Notes: generated by a model from the letters alone, not told the origin. A stretch of 34,398 bases of DNA from Lactiplantibacillus fabifermentans DSM 21115 (GCF_000498955.2 NZ_AYGX02000079.1:5605-40002), one strand, 5' to 3'; shown: positions 15,910 to 23,980, numbered from the stretch's first letter. A program made the numbers and translations.

Positions 15910-16359
15910 TTATTGTTCTGGTTTAACGATTAAAACATCACAGATGGCATTGCGGCTAACATAAGTCGTTACGGAACCGACCATTAAGCGTTCAACCGCA
16001 GAGAGACCGGTCGACCCAATCATGATTAATTGATTGTGGTGATCCGCTGGAAATTCACGGGCAATGACCGTTTTCGGATTCCCAAAACGAACGTGCATTT
16101 CAACGTCGGTCACACCAGCGTCAATCGCTTGTTGTTTCAATTCTTCGAGTCGTTTTTGAACGTCTTCGGATAACTTATAAATGACATCACCGCTGACCGC
16201 ACCGCCATACGTGTCGCTGAATTGGTTAACTTCCAAGACGTTTAAGATGTCTAAATGGGTGTTATTACGTTTGGCTACTTCAATGCCGCGCTTTAAAACT
16301 TCTTCGGTTACCTTGGAGCCGTCGACTGGTACCAAGATATTTTGATATTGTTGTAACAT
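15910..16359 (-). CDS. Universal stress protein (UspA family)
   Basis: 149 residues, the typical single-domain length. The N-terminus YQNILVPVDGSKVTEEVLKRG and the C-terminal ATP-binding motif G-x2-G-x9-G-S/T (IGSTGLSAVERLMVGSVT) are both intact, so it probably binds ATP. Cytosolic; role in stress and starvation survival, exact partner unknown. GGGGGT lies 7 nt before the ATG. The gene is alone on the minus strand and divergent from the autolysin. Confidence 0.93.
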   Translation of the reverse strand: MLQQYQNILVPVDGSKVTEEVLKRGIEVAKRNNTHLDILNVLEVNQFSDTYGGAVSGDVIYKLSEDVQKRLEELKQQAIDAGVTDVEMHVRFGNPKTVIAREFPADHHNQLIMIGSTGLSAVERLMVGSVTTYVSRNAICDVLIVKPEQ

Positions 16360-16893
16360 AGTGGTTACCCCCGTTTGATATGGCTAGTTAATACTTTTAT
16401 TTTAGCATTAATTGTAAAAAGTGTAAGCCTTTTAGTTTATAAGTTAACGGGGATGGCTGCGATTTTTTAACATTATGTTTTTTATGTGGGAAAGAATTTT
16501 GAAGTTTTTCTTAAGCGAAAACGTAATAATTGCAATGGATGGCTAGGGAAAATCACCGCTTGATTTATAATCAAATTTAAGTTTTAGGTATGAAGCAATT
16601 TATCAAAATAATTTTGAAAAAACACAGCTTTTAGTTAGTGTAGCAATCGATGTAACCGTTGTCTTTTTAAAAGCGTTTCTTAAATTGATAACTTTTATTA
16701 TGAATAAATTAGTGAACATATATAATAAAATCGTTTATAAAATATTATTAATAAAACGATAATGAGTTATCTGAATTGAATGTAAGAAGTCAGAATGCTA
16801 ACATTAGTCCTGTAACAGCAGTATCGAAAACTATCCAAGAATTCTTGTCGCTCTGTCACATACACATTCAATCACAGATTTGGGGAATTAGAA
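16360..16893. other. AT-rich divergent intergenic region (usp / autolysin)
   Basis: 534 bp without a credible gene, clearly more AT-rich than the surrounding genes. It must hold the promoters of both genes. The best candidate for the autolysin is TATAAT at 16721-16726 with a weak TTATGA 17 bp upstream, which gives a leader of about 160 nt. I see no stable stem-loop and no clear regulator site. Confidence 0.5.
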
Positions 16894-19140
16894 TTGAAAA
16901 TGGGAATGACGAAAGTAATTGCTTCATTGATGTTAAGTACCGCTTTGTTGCCGATGATGAACAGCAAAGCGGCGACGGAAAGCTCGGCACCGGCACCAGC
17001 AACGAAAGCCGCGTCTACTTCAAGTAGTGCCAGCAGCGCCAATGCACAAAGTCAAAGTTTAGGATCAACGACTGCGGCCAACGGAAGTCGGACTGCCAGT
17101 ACACCAGCTACGAGCGGAAGTGCGAATGCTGCCAGCAGTAGTTCCAATGCGGTTGCTAGTTCAGCACCCGCGACATCGCAAGCGGCCAGCCAAAGCAGTA
17201 GTGCCAGTGCTAGCCAAAGTTCAAGTCAAAGTAGCAGCCAAAGCGTGAGCCAGTCAGCTAGCAATGCGGCAAGTTCAGCCACTAGCAGTAGTAGTGCCGC
17301 TACTAGTGCCACCAGCGCTGCCGACAGCGCGACTGCAACTGAAAAACAAGCGGCTGCTAAGCGCGCAACTTTGAGCGAAGACCACAGCTTAGGACCTGGT
17401 TTTTATGATATGCATGCCTTTATGGCACGGTCAGCCGCGGATACAACGGGCTTCTTGACTTCAATCAAGTCCGGGGCCATTGCTGGTTGGCGTAATCATA
17501 AAGTATTACCATCAATTACGGCTGCGCAAGCGATTTTAGAAAGTGGCTGGGGCCGCTCAGAATTGTCAACGTTAGGCAACAACTTGTTCGGGATTAAGGG
17601 GGACTATCAAGGCCAATCGATTGCCTTTAAGACCCAAGAATTCGTCAACGGTCAGTATATTACGATTACCGATAACTTCCGTAAGTACCCTAACTGGGCG
17701 GCAAGTGTGGAAGATCATGGCGCATTTTTAAATGTTAATCCACGCTATAGTAATTTACTCGGGGTGACTGATTATCAAAAAGTCGCGGCCTTGTTATCAC
17801 AAGATGGCTATGCAACCGCACCGGATTATGCGGCTAAGTTGATTGAGATTATTAACGAATACAATTTGAATGCTTGGGATACTGAAGCAATCGGTAATAA
17901 TAATACGACAACGCCAAGTAATCCCGGCAATATCAGCACCGCGCCAAATACCAATCAAAACAATAACAACAATAATAATGCTAGCCAAGGTGGTTCTTAT
18001 ACGTTCAAGACCGCCACGAATATCCGCAATAGTGCTAGTAAAGGTGGCCAAATCGTTGGTAGTTATGACGCCGGCCAATCCGTGCGTTACACCGGTAAAG
18101 TCAATGCTGAAGGGTTAACTTGGCTCCAATATACGTCATATTCAGGCAAGACCCATTATGTGGCGATGAGTGGTGACGATGTGGCGGCAACGACGCCAAC
18201 CCCCGCACCAACGCCGGCGCCAAGCGAAACTGTCGTGGCGACGAGTGGGTCATATCGCTTCACTGCGGCAACTGACATTAAATCAGCACCTAGTGTGGGT
18301 GCCGCAACTTTAGGGACCTACAATGCTGGCGAGACCGTTTACTATAACGGCAAAGTAACCGCTGAAGGCCGCACTTGGCTCCGTTATTTGTCTTATTCTG
18401 GTAGCGCACACTATGTCGCTATTAGTGGTGGCAGTACTGGCGGCGGCAGCACACCAACGCCAAGTCAACCAAGCGTCACGGCGACGAGTGGGTCGTACCG
18501 GTTCACGGGAACGACAGCCATTAAGAGTGCGCCAGATAATAATGCGGCCACGGTCGGTACATACTATGCCGGCAATACGGTGTACTATAATGGCAAAGTG
18601 ACGGCTAACGGGCAAACTTGGCTGCGTTACCAGTCATATTCTGGCGCCATGCACTACGTTGCGGTTGGCGGCAGTGGTAGTAACGGCGGCAACAGCAATG
18701 CCAGTGCGAATGTTATGGCGACGAGTGGGTCGTATCGCTTTACCGCCACGACGGCGATCAAGAGTGCGCCAAGTAATAGTGCCGCAACGGTCGGTACTTA
18801 TGACGCTGGTTCAACGGTTTACTATAATGGTAAAGTCAATGCGGATGGTCAAACGTGGTTACGTTATCAAGCTTATTCGAGTGCCACCCATTATGTCGCG
18901 GTCGGCGGGAGTAGCGCTACCAATAACGGTGGCAGCAATGTGAGTGCACAAAGTGGGGCGTTCCGCTTCTCGACCACGACCCATATTCGGACGGCGCCAA
19001 GTACGAGTGCATCAATTGTTGGCCGTTACTATCCCGATGAAGTCGTTTATTACAATGGTAAAGTCCAAGCCGATGGGTATACTTGGCTGCGTTATTTAAG
19101 CCGTTCTGGCGCGACCCATTATGTAGCTGTTGTTGACTAA
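16894..19140 (+). CDS. acm2: Secreted N-acetylglucosaminidase autolysin, Acm2-like
   Basis: 748 residues. Order: signal peptide (about 1-27, cleavage near SKA-A); Ala/Ser/Thr-rich low-complexity region (about 28-155); GH73 glucosaminidase domain (about 170-330) with the probable catalytic Glu216 in AILESGWGRS and the NNLFGIKG stretch; Asn/Gln/Pro-rich linker; then five SH3b cell-wall binding repeats at about 367, 450, 531, 610 and 685, joined by Ser/Thr/Gly/Asn linkers. L. plantarum Acm2 has this plan, is the main cell-separation hydrolase, and is O-glycosylated in the AST region. TTG start chosen because GGGG lies 8 nt upstream; the two in-frame ATGs are too far. Confidence 0.93.
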   Translation: MKMGMTKVIASLMLSTALLPMMNSKAATESSAPAPATKAASTSSSASSANAQSQSLGSTTAANGSRTASTPATSGSANAASSSSNAVASSAPATSQAASQSSSASASQSSSQSSSQSVSQSASNAASSATSSSSAATSATSAADSATATEKQAAAKRATLSEDHSLGPGFYDMHAFMARSAADTTGFLTSIKSGAIAGWRNHKVLPSITAAQAILESGWGRSELSTLGNNLFGIKGDYQGQSIAFKTQEFVNGQYITITDNFRKYPNWAASVEDHGAFLNVNPRYSNLLGVTDYQKVAALLSQDGYATAPDYAAKLIEIINEYNLNAWDTEAIGNNNTTTPSNPGNISTAPNTNQNNNNNNNASQGGSYTFKTATNIRNSASKGGQIVGSYDAGQSVRYTGKVNAEGLTWLQYTSYSGKTHYVAMSGDDVAATTPTPAPTPAPSETVVATSGSYRFTAATDIKSAPSVGAATLGTYNAGETVYYNGKVTAEGRTWLRYLSYSGSAHYVAISGGSTGGGSTPTPSQPSVTATSGSYRFTGTTAIKSAPDNNAATVGTYYAGNTVYYNGKVTANGQTWLRYQSYSGAMHYVAVGGSGSNGGNSNASANVMATSGSYRFTATTAIKSAPSNSAATVGTYDAGSTVYYNGKVNADGQTWLRYQAYSSATHYVAVGGSSATNNGGSNVSAQSGAFRFSTTTHIRTAPSTSASIVGRYYPDEVVYYNGKVQADGYTWLRYLSRSGATHYVAVVD
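18238..18960 (+). repeat. Tandem SH3b-coding DNA repeats in the autolysin
   Basis: Units of about 240 bp begin with nearly identical GCGACGAGTGGGTCRTAYCGCTT at 18238, 18481 and 18718. The high DNA identity between units 2-4 means copy number could change by recombination. Confidence 0.85.
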
Positions 19141-19232
19141 ATTTTCAAGCATATCAATTGTGATTTAAGCGCGTCGGTTTTATAATCTAGTTAGTAAGAT
19201 GAATAGCGATTACGACCGCTATTAACTTCAGG

Positions 19233-19267
19233 CAATCTGGTTGCTTAAGCAGCTGGGTTGTTTTTTT
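19233..19267 (+). terminator. Intrinsic terminator after the autolysin
   Basis: CAATCTGGTTGC pairs with GCAGCTGGGTTG (12 bp, five of them G-U on the + strand RNA) over TTAA, then seven T. The wobble pairs fix the direction. Confidence 0.85.
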
Positions 19268-19274
19268 GATGTCG

Positions 19275-19303
19275 TTGCAATCGCTTACATTGTGTGATAT
19301 ATT
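19275..19303 (+). promoter_or_regulatory. Strong promoter of a non-coding transcript
   Basis: TTGCAA, 17-bp spacer, TATATT, with a TG-extended -10. It begins 8 bp after the autolysin terminator and no gene starts within 340 bp. Confidence 0.75.
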
Positions 19304-19309
19304 GGATTC

Positions 19310-19594
19310 ATCGGAAGAATCTGAGGTCAGTAACAAAACGTTACCCAGTTGTTGTAACAAACCCGTCAAGTGATAGCTAGTGCAGTAAACAGCGTTTCCG
19401 CTAATTTCGGATAACCAACTGACCAACTCCCATCTATTGATGGCACGCAGATTTCCATGGAGAACGGATTGCCGCCAATCAAAAACGTTCAAGGATATGG
19501 ATTGTGAAGCAGTGATGTTACGGGATGAAGAATCCCTACTAAGCCATTTTCACTGGTTCTTCCAAAACGGGGCTCACATGGTGAGCTCTTTTTT
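19310..19594 (+). ncRNA. Candidate structured RNA, free RNA or leader of lplA
   Basis: About 285 nt between a consensus promoter and an intrinsic terminator, with no plausible reading frame. The ends pair: GGAAGAATC (19313-19321) with GGTTCTTCC (19555-19563). Inside are a long-range helix GGTCAGT/ACTGACC (19325-19331 with 19418-19424) holding hairpins GTTAC/GTAAC (19340-19358) and TCCG/CGGA (19397-19411), and then hairpins CCATC/GATGG (19430-19443), GATTG/CAATC (19467-19480) and GGGAT/ATCCC (19522-19536). A second GTAAC at 19330-19334 could compete for GTTAC, a possible switch. It matches no RNA I recognise (not tmRNA, RNase P, SRP, T-box). Confidence 0.6.
19569..19594 (+). terminator. Intrinsic terminator of the structured RNA, before lplA
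   Basis: GGGCTCAC pairs with GTGAGCTC over a 3-nt loop, then six T. It lies 5 nt after the closing helix of the RNA and 50 bp before the lplA start codon. Confidence 0.85.
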
Positions 19595-19644
19595 GTTTCC
19601 TGCGGTATGATTAGAGTAACTTAAAGCTGAGGAGTGATTAAGAG

Positions 19645-20658
19645 ATGTACTATGTTTCGATGCAAGATCATGAAATTGGTCGTAATTTGGCGACCGAACA
19701 ATATTTGATGAACAATGTTGAATTTGATGAACCATTAGTTTTGTTCTATTATGAAAAACCATGTATCATTGTAGGCCGCAATCAGAACACGTTGGAAGAA
19801 ATCAACGCGGATTACGTGCGTGAACACGATATTACGGTTACTCGCCGCCTGTCTGGTGGGGGGGCAGTTTATCAAGATCTCGGTAACTTATGCTTCAGTT
19901 TTGTGGTGGATAGTGACAGTCAAGAATTTGGGGACTTTAAAACTTTTACGGCCCCAATTATCGAAGCCTTGCACGAAATGGGGGCAACCACGGCCAATGT
20001 CAGTGGGCGCAATGACTTATTAGTCGACGGTAAAAAATTCTCTGGTAATGCGATGTATTCACGCAATGGGAAAACTTTCTCACATGGGACTTTAATGTTG
20101 AATGTTGATTTAAATGTCGTACCTCAAGCTTTGACCGTGCCAACGGATAAAATTGCTTCGAAAGGGATTAAATCCGTGCGGAGCCGGGTCACTAATTTAC
20201 GGCCATTTTTATCACCAGAGTATCAAAATATTGAAGTGCCTGAATTCCGAGACACGTTACTTAAAAAATTATTCCATGTGACAGACTTGGCCGAAATTGC
20301 GGACAAGGAATATCACGTGACCCCCGAACAACAAAAAGCTATTGATAAAATTTATGAAGACTATTATGCTAATTGGGATTGGGTCTATGGTAAATCACCA
20401 GAATTCTCAGTTAAACGGCGTAAACATTTTGATATGGGAACCATCGATGCACGGCTACAAGTTGGCGATGGTCATATCGAAAATATTAAATTCTACGGGG
20501 ATTTCTTCGGTAGTGGCGACGTTCATGACATTGAAACAGCCTTAACCGGGCTGCGGTACGATCATGATGAAATTGCTAAAAAATTAGCACCACTTGATTT
20601 AAACCGGTACTTCACTGGTATTGATCGTCAAGCCATTATTGATTTAATCGCCCAATAA
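19645..20658 (+). CDS. lplA: Lipoate-protein ligase A
   Basis: 337 residues, cytosolic. It activates lipoate with ATP and attaches it to lipoyl domains (for example pyruvate dehydrogenase E2). The catalytic domain has RRLSGGGAVYQDLGNLCFSF (about 67-86), GRNDLLVDGKKFSGNA and HGTLMLN, and the C-terminal accessory domain (about 250-337) is present, so it should perform both steps. GAGGAG lies 10 nt before the ATG. A weak -10 (TATGAT at 19606) without a good -35 suggests that transcription may come mostly from readthrough of the upstream terminator. It heads a run with two small genes. Confidence 0.95.
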   Translation: MYYVSMQDHEIGRNLATEQYLMNNVEFDEPLVLFYYEKPCIIVGRNQNTLEEINADYVREHDITVTRRLSGGGAVYQDLGNLCFSFVVDSDSQEFGDFKTFTAPIIEALHEMGATTANVSGRNDLLVDGKKFSGNAMYSRNGKTFSHGTLMLNVDLNVVPQALTVPTDKIASKGIKSVRSRVTNLRPFLSPEYQNIEVPEFRDTLLKKLFHVTDLAEIADKEYHVTPEQQKAIDKIYEDYYANWDWVYGKSPEFSVKRRKHFDMGTIDARLQVGDGHIENIKFYGDFFGSGDVHDIETALTGLRYDHDEIAKKLAPLDLNRYFTGIDRQAIIDLIAQ

Positions 20659-20671
20659 TAGGGGTGATTGG

Positions 20672-21055
20672 TTGAAACTCACACGCTTAGTCGCATTTGC
20701 GTTAGTATCCTTTTTTTGTTACGGTATCGTCAATTGGATGATGTCGACCTACCATTTCCATTTACAAACGACGCGGTTATCGACCGCCGAAATGTGGCAA
20801 GGCTTGTTGATTGCGCTTGTCTTGTACTTGGTCGGTATTTTAGCAATTTATGTCAATCGCATGTTAGGGTTTTATGTGTTGGGCCTGGTGCTAATTATTT
20901 ACTCACTGGGACTAATCAGTGCCTTAATGTCTGGCTATCAAAGCGATGCAGCCATGGAAATCAAATTAGCGCTGGAAGTCATTGTGGCGATTGGGCTAGT
21001 TTTGAACTTTTACACGCTAGTTCTATTAACGCGTGAGCGCCACCAAACTAAGTAA
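20672..21055 (+). CDS. Four-TM membrane protein of unknown function
   Basis: 127 residues with about four hydrophobic segments (LVAFALVSFFCYGIV, LLIALVLYLVGILAIY, FYVLGLVLIIYSLGLI, LEVIVAIGLVLNFYTLVLL). I recognise no family. TTG start with GGGGTG 5 nt upstream; it begins 13 nt after lplA, so co-transcription is likely. A link to lipoate metabolism cannot be inferred from sequence. Confidence 0.75.
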   Translation: MKLTRLVAFALVSFFCYGIVNWMMSTYHFHLQTTRLSTAEMWQGLLIALVLYLVGILAIYVNRMLGFYVLGLVLIIYSLGLISALMSGYQSDAAMEIKLALEVIVAIGLVLNFYTLVLLTRERHQTK

Positions 21056-21067
21056 ACGAGGGATAAT

Positions 21068-21517
21068 ATGCAACGAAACGTACAAGCTTTTATTGATGAA
21101 GTTACGGCCGAACAGGTCACCCAAACGACGCTAGACGCCGCTTATGACCAAGTTAGCGCGCAAGTGGGCACTTGGTTAGGCCAGTTATTGGCGGCGGTTA
21201 ACAACGACGCCTTAGCGCAAGCTACGTTGACCACGACGCACGAACCCGCCATCAGTTTTCGGCTAGAAACGAGTGTCATTAATTTGCCATTAGCAAATTT
21301 AACCGAAATTGGCAAAGTGACCGACGCCGAAGCAGACATGCCAATCAACATTTACATGATTGCCGAATCCGAAGCTTTACCATCGGGTTTGCGGATTGAT
21401 GAATTGGGCAGTGTGGACGATGTCGTCGCGGACGTCGCCGGGGCGGAAAAGTTATTAACGACTTGGCTAACTGGTCAAATCGAACGCTTGAATCAAATTA
21501 CCGAAGCGGCAGAATAA
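21068..21517 (+). CDS. Uncharacterised soluble protein
   Basis: 149 residues, acidic, no signal or membrane segment. Mostly helical ends (FIDEVTAEQVTQTTLDAAYDQV; EKLLTTWLTGQIERLNQ) around a strand-rich middle (ISFRLETSVINLPLANLTEI). No family recognised. GAGGG lies 7 nt before the ATG, 12 nt after the preceding gene; third gene of the lplA run. Confidence 0.8.
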   Translation: MQRNVQAFIDEVTAEQVTQTTLDAAYDQVSAQVGTWLGQLLAAVNNDALAQATLTTTHEPAISFRLETSVINLPLANLTEIGKVTDAEADMPINIYMIAESEALPSGLRIDELGSVDDVVADVAGAEKLLTTWLTGQIERLNQITEAAE

Positions 21518-21603
21518 CCAAATTTTTACATGGAATCAATGGGAACTTTACATTGGTCAGTTATGATATAGAAGGTATCAGAGCCGATACAATCACACCA
21601 ACG

Positions 21604-21631
21604 GAATCACTGCTGCGGCAGTGATTTTTTT
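21604..21631 (+). terminator. Intrinsic terminator of the lplA run
   Basis: AATCACTGC pairs with GCAGTGATT over TGCG, followed by a T-run. A small GTATC/GATAC hairpin lies just upstream. Confidence 0.88.
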
Positions 21632-21639
21632 GTCATTAA

Positions 21640-21838
21640 CTTGCATTCGACGGTAAAAGATGATAGGGTAGTTGATGCGATGAGTCGATAGAGTCAGATC
21701 ATCAGTGATGATGGTTCCGCGCGAGCGGCTAGTGACTAATATTGATAGCGGGATGCGTTTTTCTGCGGGATTGCAGAGTGTCTGGGTCACTGACATTGTG
21801 GAGTGTCACCCCTGCTGGTTTCGGCCAGTACCGTGATT
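21640..21838. other. Non-coding gap before a strong terminator
   Basis: About 200 bp with no credible gene. A minus-strand frame (21593-21796, 67 codons) lacks a well-placed ribosome binding site and runs through the opposite terminator. Its translation contains NPAEKRIPLSIL, weakly like the TPLAQRLPLLLP peptide encoded by the repeat module at 23981-24050, so this may be a decayed copy of that module. It also holds hairpins GGGT..ACCC and CTGG/CCAG near 21785-21825. Confidence 0.45.
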
Positions 21839-21881
21839 AAAAGTCGGTTGAACTACTTCGGTAGCTCGGCCGACTTTTTTT
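21839..21881 (+). terminator. Intrinsic terminator with TTCG tetraloop
   Basis: AAGTCGG..CTAC-TTCG-GTAG..CCGACTT followed by seven T. Any transcript it ends must start in the apparently gene-free 21640-21838, or be readthrough from the lplA run. Confidence 0.9.
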
Positions 21882-21883
21882 GT

Positions 21884-21914
21884 TTGTGAAAATCGTGTAA
21901 AGTTTGTATATAAT
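21884..21914 (+). promoter_or_regulatory. Promoter of the Ser/Thr-rich protein gene
   Basis: TTGTGA, 17-bp spacer, TATATA (TATAAT is two bases on, with a 19-bp spacer). Leader about 80 nt. Confidence 0.6.
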
Positions 21915-21998
21915 ACTGGGAATTGTTGGTAAAATGACGCAACTAAGCGTATGGTTAAGTTAGCATCAAGACCATTAATTTTGGGGAGTTGATTAGTT

Positions 21999-22676
21999 AT
22001 GAAAAAAACGATTATTACCACTTCATTATTAGTAGGCATTGCAGTTTTAGGGGGCGGCTATTACTTCTGGCCGCGGAACACTCAGTCGACATCAAGTGCG
22101 ACCCAAGCAATGTCGGAATCCGTTGCCAGTCAACAGACGTCACATTCATCAACTGCGAAGTCTGCCGCTAAAAAAGCGACGACTAAGCACGCTGCCAAAG
22201 CCGCATCTACCACGGGTACGGCAACTTCAACGACCAGTGCCGCCGTTTCAAGCAGCCAGCGTAGCGCTAAATCGTCCCAAGCTAGCAGTCATCAGGCAGA
22301 GTTAGCGGGGACCACCAGTGTTTCTGGCACCTCAAGTTCAAGAAGCAGTAGTAGCAGCAGTTCGTCAACCGAAGCCCCAGTCAATGACCATTCCAAGGTC
22401 AAGGCCGCGACGAACTTGACGACGGATCAAGTGAATAACTGGGTCTTTGAACAAGTTGCTCCCAAGTATCAAGTTAGTGTGACTAAGAATGACTTTCTGT
22501 TCAATCAAGCGACCCACAATGATGGTCTCGTTTACGTGGAAGTCTATGAAAATATGAACGACGAGGTATCACATTTAGTTGGGCGTTATCGAATTGATAG
22601 CCATGGCGCGTTGGAACAACAACAAATTAATCAAGGCGCCGATGTTTGGGCCGTTGTTTCTGCCGCCTATAAATAA
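21999..22676 (+). CDS. Exported or membrane-anchored Ser/Thr/Ala-rich protein
   Basis: 225 residues. An N-terminal signal or anchor segment (KKTIITTSLLVGIAVLGGGYYFW), a low-complexity Ser/Ala/Thr/Lys region (about 28-130, with runs of Ser) and a compact C-terminal domain (about 135-225, LTTDQVNNWVFEQVAPKYQ...VYENMNDEVSHLVGRYRIDSHGAL). No Cys, so not a lipoprotein, and no LPXTG. The linker composition resembles the autolysin AST region and could likewise be glycosylated (inference). The C-terminal domain is not one I can name. GGGGAG precedes the ATG. Monocistronic, with promoter and terminator. Confidence 0.82.
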   Translation: MKKTIITTSLLVGIAVLGGGYYFWPRNTQSTSSATQAMSESVASQQTSHSSTAKSAAKKATTKHAAKAASTTGTATSTTSAAVSSSQRSAKSSQASSHQAELAGTTSVSGTSSSRSSSSSSSSTEAPVNDHSKVKAATNLTTDQVNNWVFEQVAPKYQVSVTKNDFLFNQATHNDGLVYVEVYENMNDEVSHLVGRYRIDSHGALEQQQINQGADVWAVVSAAYK

Positions 22677-22759
22677 AAAAAGTTTGACTTAGAGTGTACT
22701 TTAAGGATTATGCTTAGTGGGTAAAAGTTGCTAAGCGTGAGTTTAGCGGAATTAAGCAC

Positions 22760-22789
22760 CCCCCATCGCCGGAAACGATGGGGGTTTTT
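22760..22789 (+). terminator. Intrinsic terminator
   Basis: CCCCCATCG pairs with CGATGGGGG over 7 nt, followed by five T. Confidence 0.9.
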
Positions 22790-22883
22790 AAGTTCGGAAT
22801 TGTAACCGCCTTCTTGCGTCGCTAATTAATTTCAGGCATACTGGAAGGGACCATTAGTAAATGAACGATGCGAGGTAATTAAC

Positions 22884-23186
22884 ATGGCAAAAGAGAAAAA
22901 TGAAAAATATGATGAAGACGACAAACGACTCGGCCGCGGGATTTTAATCGCTGCCAAGTGGATTGCCATCGTGGCCGGATTAGTTGGGCCGTTTGTGATG
23001 ATGTATAGTCATGACTGGGGGCTAAACCTCGGGACGATTAGTGTTATCTGTGGTGGGGTCGCGTTATGCTTCGGCCCCACCGGCCGTACGGCGGGCGGTC
23101 AATGGCTGGCGTTACTGGAAACGTTAGGAGTCGGTCTGCTAGTATTGGTTTATTATGTGCTGATTTTGAAGTTTATTCACTTTTAA
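22884..23186 (+). CDS. Small 3-TM membrane protein, first of a paralogous pair
   Basis: 100 residues: a charged N-terminal tail (KEKNEKYDEDDKRLGR) and three hydrophobic segments (about 20-40, 47-63, 74-96). No family recognised. Aligned with the next gene product it shares GLVGPFVM/GLIGPWIM and the same segment spacing, so the two arose by tandem duplication. GAGGT lies 8 nt before the ATG. The genes are 16 nt apart and probably one operon; the products may form a hetero-complex (inference). Confidence 0.78.
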   Translation: MAKEKNEKYDEDDKRLGRGILIAAKWIAIVAGLVGPFVMMYSHDWGLNLGTISVICGGVALCFGPTGRTAGGQWLALLETLGVGLLVLVYYVLILKFIHF

Positions 23187-23202
23187 AAAGTAGGGACTAA
23201 CC

Positions 23203-23451
23203 ATGACAAAAGGAATCAAAAATTTAAGTTTATGGCTGATGTTAGGGACCGGGCTCATTGGGCCTTGGATTATGCGTTTCATTAATTTAGAAGTCGGCTT
23301 AGCCGTGGGCATTGTAGCAGTCATTGCCGGACAATTTTATTTCGACAGTCGCTGGCCCAAATCACCTTGGCACCAGTTATGGGTCTTAGGCGCTTGGATT
23401 GGCATGATTTGTGTCGAAACCGCCTATTTCTGGCTCGTTAGTCGGTTGTAG
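23203..23451 (+). CDS. Small 3-TM membrane protein, second of a paralogous pair
   Basis: 82 residues with three hydrophobic segments and almost no soluble part; it lacks the charged N-terminal tail of its neighbour. The shared core is LGTGLIGPWIM...GLAVGIVAVIAGQFYF against VAGLVGPFVM...GLNLGTISVICGGVALCF. AGGG lies 7 nt before the ATG. No classical terminator follows; cloverleaf copy C begins 22 bp after the stop. Confidence 0.78.
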   Translation: MTKGIKNLSLWLMLGTGLIGPWIMRFINLEVGLAVGIVAVIAGQFYFDSRWPKSPWHQLWVLGAWIGMICVETAYFWLVSRL

Positions 23452-23473
23452 CGGTTCCTTTTAGTAGTTGGTT

Positions 23474-23772
23474 ATTGCCGCAATTGGCTGACCGTAATGC
23501 CATCGTCTTGGGACCGGTCCAAGCCTGAGGAGCGGTCTTGGACTTCGCTTTTGAGCCTGAAAAGCAAGTCTCAAAAGACGTCCTGAAAGTGGTGTAAACG
23601 GGCAAAAAACGCCCGTTAACGTCACTTTCAGGACGATTCCATTACGGTCAGCCAATTGCTAATCTCAGCTCACTTTCAAAACAAAATTAAGTGTATGAAA
23701 TTGTGGCTGAATATTTTTGATGGCAGTTAAGCCAATCAAAAATAACCATCAATAATCTACTTTAAGAAAGAA
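23474..23772 (+). repeat. Cloverleaf intergenic repeat, copy C, best preserved
   Basis: Outer stem 23481-23507 with 23632-23658: 18 perfect pairs, a GCC/TCC internal loop, then 6 more pairs. Three inner hairpins, as in the other copies. The third is longer here because GTCCTGAAAGTG pairs with CACTTTCAGGAC. The tail 23659-23772 matches copy B almost base for base. A minus-strand open frame (23461-23655) across it is an artefact. Confidence 0.9.
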
Positions 23773-23980
23773 TCGGTTGTAACTAAGGGGGATGTTAGAA
23801 AAGATATGCGTAGGCAGAACATGTCTGTGACACAAGTCTACAAACGTTGACCTCCAGCAAGCTATGGCTTAATGACACTTATTATTTGAACAGTACGACT
23901 AAGGGGTCACCACTATTTAATATACTAGTGGCGACTCCTTTGTTGGCTCTGAATAATAGTCGTAATCCAGCTGGAGGGCA
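23773..23980. other. Non-coding gap with terminator-like stem
   Basis: No credible gene. At 23901-23940, AAGGGGTCACCACTA pairs with TAGTGGCGACTCCTT over a 10-nt loop, followed by TTGTT. It may end a transcript passing through copy C; copies B and D are also followed by a stem-loop 175-180 bp after the core. Confidence 0.55.

Noticed and set aside
16640-16690. WalR or cre site before the autolysin
   Set aside because: Only a half-site TGTAAC and a cre with two mismatches; below what I would report.
19187-19492. 101-codon minus-strand frame after the autolysin
   Set aside because: It runs through the autolysin terminator and the opposite-strand promoter, with no ribosome site; the region reads better as structured RNA.
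19310-19594. Assignment as 6S RNA, tmRNA, RNase P or SRP RNA
   Set aside because: The paired ends fit 6S in outline, but the many internal hairpins and missing conserved words of the other RNAs argue against each; left unassigned.
21593-21796. 67-codon minus-strand frame
   Set aside because: Poorly placed ribosome site and it reads through a strong terminator; the peptide may be a decayed repeat.
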